From Synaphobranchus kaupii (lineage: Eukaryota; Chordata; Actinopteri; Anguilliformes; Synaphobranchidae): DNA of 64,000 bases. Below the pieces are notes generated by a model. It was not told the DNA's origin. It made no database searches and saw only the letters and a list, made by a program, of their open reading frames with translations. Position 1 is the first letter of the stretch. The number at the start of each line of letters is the position of its first letter. The position numbers and the translations under genes were made by a program. Shown here piece by piece: positions 43,480-54,675 of this stretch. The DNA lies in assembly GCA_029718625.1 (NCBI GenBank), contig CM056383.1:19445930-19509929 (forward strand), written 5' to 3'.

Positions 43480-45098
43480 GTACACCAAACCTAAGCGTGC
43501 GCAGAGAGATATGGGAAATGTGGTAAATAAGGCTGGAGCTGCTCTGGAGATGGAGCTGTTCTTGAGGGCCCATATCTCAAAAACCACAAATCCAATCTTT
43601 ATGATTTTTTTGGAAAATATTAAACATTAAATAGTAGATTAGAATGCAGAAAACATGCATATGCCTGACTGTGCTCCTTTAACCAGCTGACGTTAGCTGA
43701 CCTAGCAAACTATCCAGCCAATACTCCCTTCCCAGTGATTAAAAAGAGAGCAAAGCAACTGTAATTATTGTATGAAATAAAACGCATTTTATCCATAACT
43801 AAAGCACAAAAACATACTTTATTGTTATTGGAGAAAATTAGTATGTTTTGTAATTTTTTTGTCCAAACATGTCTTGTGCCCACTGAAGTTCATGTCAATA
43901 ACATGACACAAGAAGGGTAGCATTGTACTGTGCCATTGCCTACTTTAAAAAAAGTTTTCATAACAACTCAGGGGCGAGTAGCCAGCCAGTCTCAAGTCTG
44001 CCTTGGGGAACACAGAACACACTGCATTTTAATTCCATACTTGATACAGACTGCATTTTAATGATGGGTGGGCCACAGTAGTTGTAATTTAATTTTAAGG
44101 GAGTGGAGTCGTGAGCTCAGAATGTTATGAATCACTGCTATACACTAATTGCCCAAAATGTACTTAATTTACATAATTACCTCATTAAAATGTGTGAGAG
44201 GGAAGTTGGAAGCAAATTACAAAAAATTTGGAATGATCTCATCAAAAAAAGAGCTTTGCACATCATTTGCAGTCCAGACAGACCTAATACCCATGCCTGT
44301 GTTGCATGGAAACGAGGGATACGACACCTTGTTTTTCTTTGTGTGGGAGGGCCCCACTGTGCATTCTGGAGGTCTTGGAGGGTTTTCAAAAATGACCTTA
44401 TGGTCTAACTTCAGAAATACACTGTTATGCACTCCAATACGGAGGATCCCCTTGGGATATACCACACACAATTCATAGGTTCATTTACACCGTTCCTACA
44501 CTATTGCGTGTGCCACACTGTAATTCACTGTCATTTCATTTAGACATTTAAGTCTATACTTTAATCCAGAGTGTCTTACAAAAGTAGATTAAAAGAAAGT
44601 TAGGCAAAGAGTCAAGATGATACCATATCATCAGTGTTACATCTGACTGCAGTCATTACATAGGCCTAAATCATCAACTTAAGTGCCAGCCTCCATGAAG
44701 TAATTGAGGATATAGGGCTTTACGTAGCAAATTGATTTGAGGGTATAATTCTCCAGCTTTATGGAAACTGTGAAATAAAGTGCCTTTCTTCTGCTAACGA
44801 CAATGGAAATGACAAAATGTATACTAGGCTATTCCATCATTGCATTATGCATATGATTATGATCAATCTTCTAAAAATGTACCGTTTGTAGACATGCACT
44901 TAATTTCTTCACATAACACAAACCAGGCATGTCACTTTGGCACATGAAGTATACATGAATATATCTTTTTTCCATCTCTGAGAAAAGGTCTGACCATAGC
45001 TGAGAACTTTTCCATTTCTGGATGTGGACCCAAACCTGTCAAGTTGAATGAAACGTGCACCCATATTCATGCTCCAAAAACATACGACATGTTGCATA
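43480..45098. other. AKAP11 intron 1 segment, no feature recognised
   Basis: AT-rich DNA with chance frames only. I see no transposon ends. Confidence 0.55.
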
Positions 45099-46283
45099 TA
45101 GTAGAGGAGGTAAGGGACAAAAAATGGGTGTTTACTGCAAGTTCTGACACAAATGTCTGCTTTGGTGTGAAAGTACCTTAGGGTCATAGGAATAAATTTA
45201 TCCAAAGAGACAAGTCAGATCACCCTTTGTTTCGGAGATATACACGTTTTTTTCAAAATGGCCGCCAACAATACACTAAATACACTAAAGCCCATATCTT
45301 TGCTTCCGTTATAGCTATAATGACAAAGTTGGTGTGTAACTGTACATTATTAAGGTCAAGGAATCCAAATAAACAGGTATCAAGTCTACAAATTCAATGG
45401 CTTTATCCATACCAAGACGTTAGAGGCAAATTATGCACATTTTTATTCAAAAAAGCTACATTTTAAAGGCGCACTCGATGAAATAACAACTGAATGTGCA
45501 ATATGAGAAGCATTTTGTGTGCAAAGGTATTGAGTACAGTTGTATTGGTACACAATGACAAGTATTATTACTAAGACAAATGTTTCCGGTCAACAGTATT
45601 TTATTTATTTATTTAACCTTTATTTTGCCAGGCAAAAACAGATTAAGAACAAATTCTTATTTCCAACTGTGGCCTGACAAGAGGCACGGCCTCTCGAGGG
45701 AAAGGGGAAAAGGGGTTGTAGAAAGAAAACAAAATTATAATAAAAAATATTAAGACGTACTAGGCAACAGTGTCAACAGCCAACATTTCTCTCTATATTG
45801 AAGCTAGCTAGCAAGCTACCTAGCTTCAATATAACCTAGGGTTGTTCTTGTACTCATCTACTGTCTACTTGCCTAGTATTAATCTTATCATTATTTATAA
45901 TTATTAAATATAATTTTGTACAAAAAAATAAGGTTTTATGTTTGTCCGGTGGTCACTGTCCAATTGAGTTACTGTCCCTTTAAGAAAAAATCCATATTCC
46001 ACATCACTCTCAAGAGGTGACATCACATCAGTGGCGGGACTGTGGTAAGTGGTGTGATTTTCTTCCTCTCTTACTATCAGATTTTTATGTTTTTATTAAG
46101 TGAATTTGATGTGTTTGAACATAACCTGTTAGGCGTAAATATAGAGGAGATCAATCAAATTGAATAATTTCAAAATGTGTGTGTGAAAAATTATAGATTC
46201 CTCATTGAGTATTCAAGATTATGCTAGCTCAATCTCGAACACAGACAGGCTAAAGGCTTTAGCTCAAATTGTCCACCCTGCTA

Positions 46284-46359
46284 GCCAGACACATACGCAC
46301 ACAGAGACACACACAGAGAGAGACACACACACACACACAGAGAGAGACACACAGAGAGA

Positions 46360-46417
<58 letters not shown>

Positions 46418-46469
46418 TGCACACGCACACACACACACACAGAGACACACCCACACACACACAGAGAGA

Positions 46470-46512
<43 letters not shown>

Positions 46513-46547
46513 ACACACACAGAGAGAGAGAGACACACACACGCACA

Positions 46548-46581
<34 letters not shown>

Positions 46582-46586
46582 CACAT

Positions 46587-46626
<40 letters not shown>

Positions 46627-46627
46627 A
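46284..46627. repeat. Long (AC)n/(AG)n compound microsatellite
   Basis: About 345 bp of AC repeats interspersed with AGAG blocks, lying inside the composite element. All six frames are open through it by chance. Confidence 0.97.
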
Positions 46628-46875
46628 CACACGTTTCTTTTTTTGTGTTTGTAGGTATTAAATTATCATATAATTGTTATTATACATTTATGATTATGTG
46701 TTAGGTACTTTTAATTTGGTAGAGGCCTATGAAACTGGGGAGTCTGTAAAACTTTTTTTTTCATTATTAGTGTCCCAAAAATACAAAAAATATATATTTT
46801 TTACATTGTCTTTTTCTTGGAGTGAACATTAAAGGGTTAATATTGAAGTAAGTTTATTTCTTATTTCAGATTACC

Positions 46876-47397
46876 ATGGAAAGCCGTGACTGGAGTTTAT
46901 GCTTCATATGTCAGATGAGCAAACACAATGAAAAAGCTGTAGATCCTTCCTCATCTGTCAAACTCAAAAACAAGCCTGAAAGACTTCATTCATGTTATAA
47001 TGGAGTTGTAGATAACATCAAAGAGCTGAAGGACTTAGGTGATTTGCCAGATTTTGGAGATTTTGGAGATGGTAACACTACTCAGGATGTAGTACATCTG
47101 ATGATGTTGAATGCAGTTGTTTGGCACAAGAGCTGCAGGGATGCCATCAACAATCAAAAGGTTGAGAGAGCAAGAAAAAGAAAAAAGGAGGAAGAGTCTG
47201 AAAGCCCAGTAAAAACAAGACGCATGTCAACATCATCATGTGAACCAGTCCAAAAAGCATGTCTCTTCTGTGGTGAAGTGGGCAACATCAAGGACATGAG
47301 GAATGCTGCTGGCCTTGAAATGGACAGAAAAGTGAAAGAAAGTGCTCAAGTGGTGGGTGACCACCATCTGTTGGCTCAGCTAGCTGGTCAGTCATAA
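46876..47397 (+). CDS. Zinc-finger-like ORF of the composite element, truncated
   Basis: 173 codons. The N-terminus MESRDWSLCFICQMSKHNEK has a C-x2-C, followed by LHSCYNG, and VVWHKSCRDAINNQKVERAR supplies H-x3-C. A basic KRKKEEE stretch follows, and a second C-x2-C (CLFCGEV) leads into DMRNAAGLEMDRKVKESAQ. Paired C-x2-C / H-x3-C modules ending in an HNA...-type segment are common at the N-terminus of large transposon-derived ORFs in fish and cnidarians. The frame breaks at HLLAQLAGQS-stop, just where retrotransposon sequence begins, so the protein was probably truncated by that junction. Confidence 0.55.
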   Translation: MESRDWSLCFICQMSKHNEKAVDPSSSVKLKNKPERLHSCYNGVVDNIKELKDLGDLPDFGDFGDGNTTQDVVHLMMLNAVVWHKSCRDAINNQKVERARKRKKEEESESPVKTRRMSTSSCEPVQKACLFCGEVGNIKDMRNAAGLEMDRKVKESAQVVGDHHLLAQLAGQS

Positions 47398-50033
47398 GCG
47401 AAACAGAATTTGCCAATTTAGGGCCCTCACCCGGGCTGGTGCTCGGCTGCAGTCGGGGAGGAGAGCCGGTGGTGATTACTCCGCTGGCCTCCAACCCAGA
47501 ATACTGCAGCTGAACACCGAAGGACTCACCTCCAATAAGATCAGCGTCATCGAGCAGCTGGCCTATACCACCAAGGCCCTCGTCATCCTCCTCCAGGAGA
47601 CCCATTGCTTTTCAGCAGATAAGCTAGTATTACCAAATTTCACACTAGCTGGGTCTATCCTAAGCAGGAAACACGGCCTTGCCACGTTTGTCCATGAAAG
47701 GCTGAGCTGGACTCTCGCCGACCAATCTCCAGCTGACTCGGAGATTGAGTGGTTGTGCGTGGACGTTGCCGGTTTTAAAATTGTAAACGTCTACAAGCCT
47801 CCCCCCTCGCGATTCACGCCGGTGTCTGTGCCGGTGTTCCCCCACCCCTGTCTCTATGCTGGCGACTTTAACTGTCAGCATGAAGACTGGGGGTACAATA
47901 CCAACACACCTAACAGAGAGAACCTGGCTGCTTGGGCAGCTAACAACTGCCTGGCCCTGTTATACGATCCAAAGGGTGCAGCCAGCTTTCTCTCCGGTGG
48001 CTGGAACACTGGGATGAATCCTGACGTGGCATTTGCGAGTGTCGGTGCAGACAACCGGCTCCCGGACAGACGTGTGCTCGGAAAGTTCCCGCGGTCCCAA
48101 CATCGACCATCGCTGATAACCGTGCCTAAACTCGTGGACTCTATCCCGAGTGAGCCGGTGAAGCGATGGAACTTCCGTAAGGCCAATTGGAAACGCTTCC
48201 GCCTCCTCACTAACAAATCCACGTGGCGTCTCCCATCGCCTAATACCAACAACGTGGATGAGGCATACCGGGACTTCTGTGGCATGTTAGTGAAAGCGGC
48301 CAAGAAATCCATCCCATGCGGACGTCGCAATAGCTACAAACCGTGCTGGGATGCGGAGTGCGAGAACCTCTACCGCGTTTTCCTTCGGGCTCCTGCCGGA
48401 ACCGAGTCAAACAGGGCTGCTACAGCCCTGTTGTCAAGACTCGGCCGGACGAGACAAGAGCGCTGGGAGGAGACTGTCAATTCCATCGACTTCTCGCACT
48501 CCAGCCGCAAGGCATGGAGTATCCTGAACAACCTCACTGACAGGTCAAGACACTCCCCTCGTCACTGCCCCATTTCTGCAAATAAAATCGCATCACAATT
48601 TGTGAAAAATGGGGTATACGAGGGTAAAGACCGCGAGTCATCACGACTCGTGGCAAAAGAAGTGTCTGACCTCTGGATGGCCCCAACATCTAGCAGCGAT
48701 AACATCTCCAGTGAATTCACACCGGAGGAGTTCGCTGCCGCCCTCCAGCACCTAAAGCCAGGAAAAGCTCCGGGCCCTGATTCCATCTGCCCGGAGCTTA
48801 TACTCCATGCCGCACCTGCCCTGAAGTCCTGGTTAAGAGCTTTCCTCTCTTCCTGCTTGCGCCAACTCAAGATCCCCAAAATCTGGAGAAGAGCCCTAGT
48901 TGTTGCGATCCCTATGGCACCGCGGCCTCACCTGCAAGCTGCTCCGCCTGCTGCCGGACAGGCACATGGTCAGTGTGATCCTGGAGCTTGTCCGAAATCG
49001 CAGCTTTAACCTTACCACCGGTAGCGGACAGCAAAGCAGGTTACGACGCCTCAAGAACGGCGTCCCCCAGGGATCTGTCCTGGCCCCCCTCCTCTATAAT
49101 ATCTACACTTATGACTTGCCTGATACAGTCTCGCGGAAGTATGCCTACGCGGATGACCTCGCGTTGGTGTACTCCGCTGGAGACTGGCAGTCATTGGAGG
49201 GGACTTTGAGCCAGGACATGCAGACACTAGTGGCATACCTCTGGAAATGGAGGTTGAAGCTCAGCGAGGCAAAGACGGTGTCGGCGGCCTTCCATCTTAA
49301 CAACAGGGAGGCTAAACGTGAGCTCCGAATATATATTGGCGGAACACCCCTGCCATGCTGCGCTGAGCCAATCTACCTCGGCGTGACATTGGACAGGTCG
49401 CTCACGTTTCGCCGACACCTTGAGTCACTGCGCAAGAAGTTAACATCTCGTGTGTCATTGATGAGGCGACTAGTCGGGTCAGGCTGGGGCGCCGACGCAA
49501 GAACATTGCGTACGGCAGCCCTGGCCCTTGTTTACTCAACTAGTGAGTACTGCGCACCGGTATGGTGTCGCAGTGCCCACACCCGCCTCATCGATACGCC
49601 CATCAACGAAGCCTTGCGCATTGTGACAGGATGCCTGCGTCCCACTCCCGTGGACAATCTTCCCATTCTTGCAGGCATCCAGCCCGCTGGGCTTCACCGC
49701 CCGGGAGCCACAGCACGTCTCGCGTGCCGGGCCATGGAGCCAAACCATCTGCTCCACGAAAGGCTCGCTGTAATTGCTGAGCCTCCCCGGCGCCTTAAGT
49801 CGAGACACCCATTTGTGCCTGCCACACAGGAATTCCTGCAGCAATGCAGTGATCTTAACATCAGTGCGGCACGGTGGGCGGATTACATCTGGAGCACGGA
49901 GTGGGAGGAGAACACCTCTAGACTCCGTGACTTCATCCCAGACGTCGGTTTTCCCCCTATTGGGGTGGACCTGCCTAGACTGGCATGGGTGAGGCTTAAC
50001 CGCCTCCGGACCGGCGTTAAACATTTGTCTTAG
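47390..50033 (+). pseudogene. Non-LTR retrotransposon: endonuclease and partial reverse transcriptase, truncated at both ends and internally deleted
   Basis: One frame runs from about 47390 to 48912 and a second from 48913 to 50033. The first carries an APE-type endonuclease: LQLNTEGL, LLQETHC, YAGDFNCQHEDWGY, PDVAFASVG and SQHRPSL. It then carries the reverse-transcriptase start AALQHLKPGKAPGPDSICPE and IPKIWRRALVVAIP. Frame and homology then jump to WHRGLTCKLLRLLPDRH, GVPQGSVLAPLLYNIY, KYAYADDLALVY (the catalytic Y-A-D-D), then YLGVTLDRSLTFRRHL. The palm motif with the first catalytic aspartate is missing between the two. The C-terminal frame ends WVRLNRLRTGV at the right inverted repeat and then takes four codons from the repeat before a stop. 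No 3' UTR or tail is present. I cannot assign the clade (jockey/I-like). Confidence 0.88.
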
Positions 50034-50659
50034 TAATAATACTTGTCATTGTGTACCAATACAACTGTAAATATAGTTATGAATTTGCTATCTCATTACT
50101 CAATACCTTTGCACCCAAAATGCTTCTCATATTGCACATTCAGTTGTTATTTCATCGAGTGCGCCTTTAAAATGTAGCTTTTTTGAATAAAAATGTGCAT
50201 AATTTGCCTCTAACGTCTTGGTATGGATAAAGCCATTGAATTTGTAGACTTGATACCTGTTTATTTGGATTCCTTGACCTTAATAATGTACAGTTACACA
50301 TCAACTTTGTCATTATAGCTATAACGGAAGCAAAGATATGGGCTTTAGTGTATTTAGTGTATTGTTGGCGGCCATTTTGAAAAAAACGAGTATATCTCCG
50401 AAAAAAAGGGTGATCTGACTTGTCTCTTTGGATAAATTTATTCCTATGACCCTAAGGTACTTTCACACCAAAGCAGACATTTGTGTCAGAACTTGCAGTA
50501 AAATGTCCCTTACCTCCTCTACTAATATTGGGTTGGTCTAATCACAGCATTGATGTAGTTTGCTTTGGTTTAGAATTCTGACTTCTGTGAAGAAACAGAA
50601 TTTTTAGACGGTCCTAAATTTAAATAATCTGAAAGAATGCACAGATTTTCAAATATGTA

Positions 50660-52301
50660 CAGTCAAGCCGGAAAGTCTGCACACCCCTTTCACCTTCTCC
50701 ACATTTTATTACGTTACAGACATATTCTACAATAGATTGAGTTCATTTTTTGTCTCAAAATTCTACACAAAATAGCCAATAATGACAAAGTGAAAACAGG
50801 TTTTTAGACATTTGTGCTAATTTATTAAAAATCTAAATGTAAAATATAATATGTACACAAGTGTGATATGACACCCAAAAGTGAGCTGAGGTGCATTTTG
50901 TTTCCACTGATACTGCTTGAGATGTTTCTACAACTTAATTGGAGTCCACCTGTGATAAATTCAATTGATTGGACATGATTGGGGATTGCCAACACCTGCC
51001 TATATAAGGTTCCACAGTTGACAGTGCATGTCAGAGCAAACTCCAAGCCATGGGGTCAAAGGAATTATCTGCAGACCTCAGAAACAGGATTGTGTCAAGG
51101 CATAGATCTGGAGAAGGGTACGGAAAAATCTCTGCAGCTTTACAGGTCCCAAAGAGCACAGTGGCCACCATCATTCGTAAATGGAAGAAGTTTGGAACCA
51201 CCAAGAATCTTCCTAGACCTGGCCGCCCGGCCAAACTGAGCAATCGGGGAAGACGGGCCTTGGCCAGGGAGGTGAACAGGAACCCGAGGGTCACTCTGAC
51301 AGAGCTCCAGCGTATCGTATCCTTGTGGAGATGGGAGAACCTTTCAGAAGATCAACCATCCAGGCAGCACTCCACCAATCAGGCCTTTATGGTAAAGTGG
51401 CCAGACGGAAGCCCCTCCTTAGTAAAAGGCACATCACAGCCCGCTTGGAGTTTGCCAAAAGGCACCTAGATGACTCTCAAACCATGAGAATCAAGATTCT
51501 CTGGTCTGATGAAACCAAAATTGAACTTTTTGGCCTGAATACCAAGAGTCACATCTGGAGGAAACCAGGCACCACTCATCACCTGGCAAATACCATCCCT
51601 ACAGTGAAGCATGGCGGTGGCAGCATCATGATGTGGGGATGTGGGGATGTTTTTCAACAGCGGGAACGGGGCGACTAGTCCTGATAGAGGGAAAGATGAA
51701 TGCAGCTAAGTACACCGAGATCCTTGAAGAAAACCTGCTCCAGAGCGGTCTGGACCTCAGACTGGGGCGAAGGTTTACCTTCCAAAATGACAACGACCCG
51801 AAGCACACAGCCAAGAGAACAAAGGAGTGGCTTCGGAGAAAGTCTGTGCATGTCCTTGAGTGGCCCAGCCAGAGCCCAGACCTGAATCCAATTGAACATC
51901 TGTGGAAAGAGCTGAAAATGGCTGTGTACCGACGCTCCCCATCCAACCTGACGGAGCTTGCAAAGATATGCCAAGAGGAATGGGCAAAAATGTCCAGAAA
52001 CAAGTGTGCCAAGCTCGTAGCTTCTTTCCCAAGACACCTTGAAGCTGTAATCGATGCCAAAGGTGCAGCAACCAAGTATTAGGCTAAGGGTGTGTACAGA
52101 TATGTAACCCCTAAATAACCTATTTTTGTCAGTAAAATAAAATTGCATATTTTCTAAAAACCTGTTTTCACTTCGTCATTATTGGCTATTGTGTGTAGAT
52201 GTTTGAGGCAAAAAATTAACTCAATCTATTGTAGTATAAGTCTGTAACGTAATAAAACGTGGAGAAGGTGAAAGGGGTGTGCAGACTTTCCGGTTTGACT
52301 G
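50660..52301 (+). mobile_element. Tc1-like transposon, copy C (nearly full-length, 1.64 kb)
   Basis: Terminal inverted repeats of roughly 200 bp start CAGTCAAGCCGGAAAGTCTG and are flanked by TA at 50658-50659 and 52302-52303. The arms are very similar to each other, which suggests a recent insertion. A transposase with few defects lies inside. It sits in AKAP11 intron 1. Confidence 0.93.
51050..52082 (+). pseudogene. Tc1 transposase (copy C), two frameshifts
   Basis: Frame 1 reads MGSKELSADLRNRIVSRHRS with the paired helix-turn-helix (STVATIIRKWKKFGTTKNL) and the GRP-type linker PRPGRPAKLS. It shifts near 51320. The next frame reads KILWSDETKIELFGLN (first D) and IPTVKHGGGSIMMWGC. It shifts again near 51645 at an 8-bp tandem duplication of GTGGGGAT. 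The last frame reads FQNDNDPKHTAKRTKEWL (second D) and WPSQSPDLNPIEHLWKELK (catalytic E), ending TKY-stop. Full Tc1 proteins are about 340 residues, so all domains are present and the copy was inactivated recently. Confidence 0.92.
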
Positions 52302-52303
52302 TA

Positions 52304-53558
52304 TGTACAATTATAACTTAGCGCAACACAGAACAGCATTTTCTAAAGCTTAAAACTTTGGCCAATGACCGAGATTGCGCGCAAATGGCCATTTAAGACT
52401 AGATCGCAGACTTTCCCACGTTGCATATACTAGTGCTGACAGATAAATGTATTATTAAAAGTCATCTATAATCAGGCTCATTTAAAAATCGCTTTCAGAA
52501 ACAATCACTATACCATCTTGTAGGTCATGTCATTTGTGCCGAAGAGCCATTCAACCGCGGATAGGCTACCTCTCCCAGTTGTACAGAAACACCCACTACT
52601 CTCATAGAAGGTGTTTTGTAACGTCAGTAACACACCTGTCATGGGAAAAACAATATCAAACATAGCCTACCTCTCAATGAAGCTTATTGCTTACTGTATA
52701 ATGGTTACCAGGGAGTCGTACGAATTGTGTGCAGTGTGGAATGTAGCCTACTAGACTAGTATAGCAAAATGTTTTCTGAGATATTATAAGCAGCTTTACA
52801 GAGCCAGGGCAACAATCTGTCGCCAGGGCACTACTTATATAAGCTCTAGTGATAATAAAATGGGTCAGACTCTAGCGTTTGTTTGCTGTGTAAGTTAGTC
52901 TACTAACGTTAGAGAGAACGTGTGTTTCCATGTAGGATATCGAGCTACGCTGGCTAGCTAGCATTAACTTGATCTAAGACACAAAGTGCTGTCAAAAGAC
53001 ACAACAGTAGCTCGCACCTTGCGGCTGATGCAGGTCTGTCAAATCCATCATATAACGTATTTTAGCAATACGCATCAAGCGAGCTAGATAACGTAGCTAA
53101 TAATTAAATCTGATTCAGCACTGCTAAGGCTAAAGATAAGTTATCCGTTTGAATCTGCTATAGCTAGAGTAGCATTTTCCTTGTAACTGCGGGAAGTCAC
53201 TGTTTTTATTTTTGTTCGTATCATTTTTGAGAACGCAAGACTGTATGGATTAACCAGCAAGTTGGCTAGCGTTAGTTATGCCCAAAACTAGCTACTCGCC
53301 TTACAAATCTTATCTAGCTAGCCAACGCTAGCTGATAAGAACACTAACGGTAACATTAGCCGATGAGAGAGCATCACGCACAGACACCATCAATTTTATA
53401 TTTTTACAGGGCCGCGGCCTGAATATCACTCGATGTCGCTCGTGTATATTTGACTTTAGAGTGGAAATACATGCAATAAAACCGTTGCAAGAAATACTGC
53501 TAAAGCGTCCCAAGATACAATACTTAAATCGCGCAGCATTCACAATGATTATTCTCAC
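52304..53558. other. AKAP11 intron 1, promoter-proximal part
   Basis: AT-rich with several GCTAGCTAG / TTAGCTAG motifs. No gene or transposon end is recognised. Confidence 0.5.
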
Positions 53559-53640
53559 CCGATTGCTGTCAGACCCTTTGCTGCGTCCCTCGGTCCCTCC
53601 GATCATTTCACGTAACATGGAAGATTCAGGCTAAAGCAAT
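53559..53640 (-). promoter_or_regulatory. akap11: Probable AKAP11 5' non-coding exon and promoter area
   Basis: The minus strand shows a short segment ending in a good donor, CGG/GTGAGAAT, at 53558/53559. It lies about 1.1 kb beyond the DGKH polyA signal and is followed by CpG-containing sequence. Position and orientation suit the first exon of AKAP11. It also contains an ATG opening a 20-codon frame, MLREMIGGTEGRSKGSDSNR, up to the donor. If the upstream one of two acceptors before the next exon is used, that frame joins the AKAP11 frame in phase and would extend the N-terminus. The transcription start is not visible. Confidence 0.5.
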
Positions 53641-53679
53641 CAAATCTGTAGAAGCAAGAAACCGTGATATTGCACACTC

Positions 53680-53765
53680 CGATACAGTAGGTGGCGGTGT
53701 GCACCGTTCTGTTGGGCTTTAGCTGCCATTAAACACAGAGAAGAAGAAGAAAAGCAGCAATCAAA
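53680..53765 (+). repeat. Fish repeat tail (GTAGGTGGCGGTGTGCACC ... GAAGAAGAAG)
   Basis: The combination of a GGTGGCGGT block, TGGGCTTTAGCTGCCATTAA and a GAAGAAGAAG tail is a motif I recall from many fish intergenic regions. It lies just upstream of the AKAP11 5' exon. Confidence 0.4.
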
Positions 53766-54075
53766 TCCGAAAAAAAGCTGCCATTTAGGGGAAATGCAGA
53801 ACACTGAAACAGCGACCCATTTGTTTGAAGTTGTTTAAACATTTATTGTGTATGCTATATAGGCTAACACCAACTATCAATTACATTTTTTTTATTTTAA
53901 TATTTTTACTTTTTACATTGCAGCCAATCAAGCTGCTTGCTGGTTAATATTAATGCAAATCTTAACCACCCACAATACAAATAACCAAGATTGCATAACA
54001 AAGAGCAGAACAGTTAAAGGCATAGGCTACTGAACTTTGTTAGAACATAACGTATAGCTACCTGACCCCGATATG

Positions 54076-54675
54076 AGTCGTACTATTCAAGCTCACCTTC
54101 ATGACTTGCTCCAGTGGTCAGCAACTGGCCAACGAAGAATGGCGTTTTTTTTCTCCATTCGCTCCCATTGCATGGAGAAACAGGTTTCTAAAGCACACTT
54201 TTAGCACATAAACGAATGCAATATACAAAATCACAACATCCGGAACCGAACGTTTGAAAAGATAAAAAGCTTAATTCATGATACTTTACACTACAAGATC
54301 CGGTCGTTAGTTTATTAATTTCCGTTTTGTTTGTGCGTCGTAACAGACCCACTCACTTACTGAAGCGTGCGTTAACAAACCGAGGAGCAAAGAAACTAGC
54401 AACAGTAGGCCTAGGCTATAGTTCTCAGAAAATAGTTCTTCAAAATCAAATCAAATCAAAAATTGGTTCAAAAGTTTCAAACGTTCAGTTCTGGATTTTG
54501 TGATTTTGTATCGTCATAATCCGCGTTGTTTGCATTCGCTTATGTGCTACAAGTGTGCTTTTGAGACCTGTTTTGCCATGAAATGGGAGTGAATGGAGAG
54601 AGAAAAAACGTCATTCTTCATTGGCCTGTTGCTGACCACTGGAGCAAGTCATGAAGGCCTTGAATATTACGACTC
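54076..54675. repeat. 600-bp snapback repeat between DGKH and AKAP11
   Basis: The left arm (54076-54270) and right arm (54475-54675) are inverted copies. They share GACTTGCTCCAGTGGTCAGC / GCTGACCACTGGAGCAAGTC and GAGTCGT...TATTCAAG ends. There is no coding sequence. Confidence 0.88.

Larger units (their letters stand above)
45099..50524. mobile_element. Composite element with about 490-bp terminal inverted repeats carrying a zinc-finger ORF and a captured non-LTR retrotransposon
   Basis: The left arm (45099-45585) and right arm (50019-50524) are inverted copies from the tip TAGTAGAGGAGGTAAGGGAC to the inner end AAACATTTGTCTTAGT. The left arm lacks about 30 bp present in the right. Between the arms, left to right, lie a fish repeat (ATTTAACCTTTATTTTGCCA at 45609), a long (AC)n tract, a zinc-finger-like ORF on the plus strand, and truncated retrotransposon coding sequence that stops exactly at the right arm. 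No transposase core was seen. Confidence 0.8.

Noticed and set aside
46205..46661. Overlapping frames of up to 149 codons made of His-Thr or Cys-Val repeats
   Set aside because: These are translations of an (AC)n/(AG)n microsatellite, not genes.
47753..49009. Reading the 418-codon frame as a complete host gene
   Set aside because: Endonuclease and reverse-transcriptase motifs identify it as retrotransposon coding sequence, and the frame starts upstream without an ATG and ends past a deletion junction.
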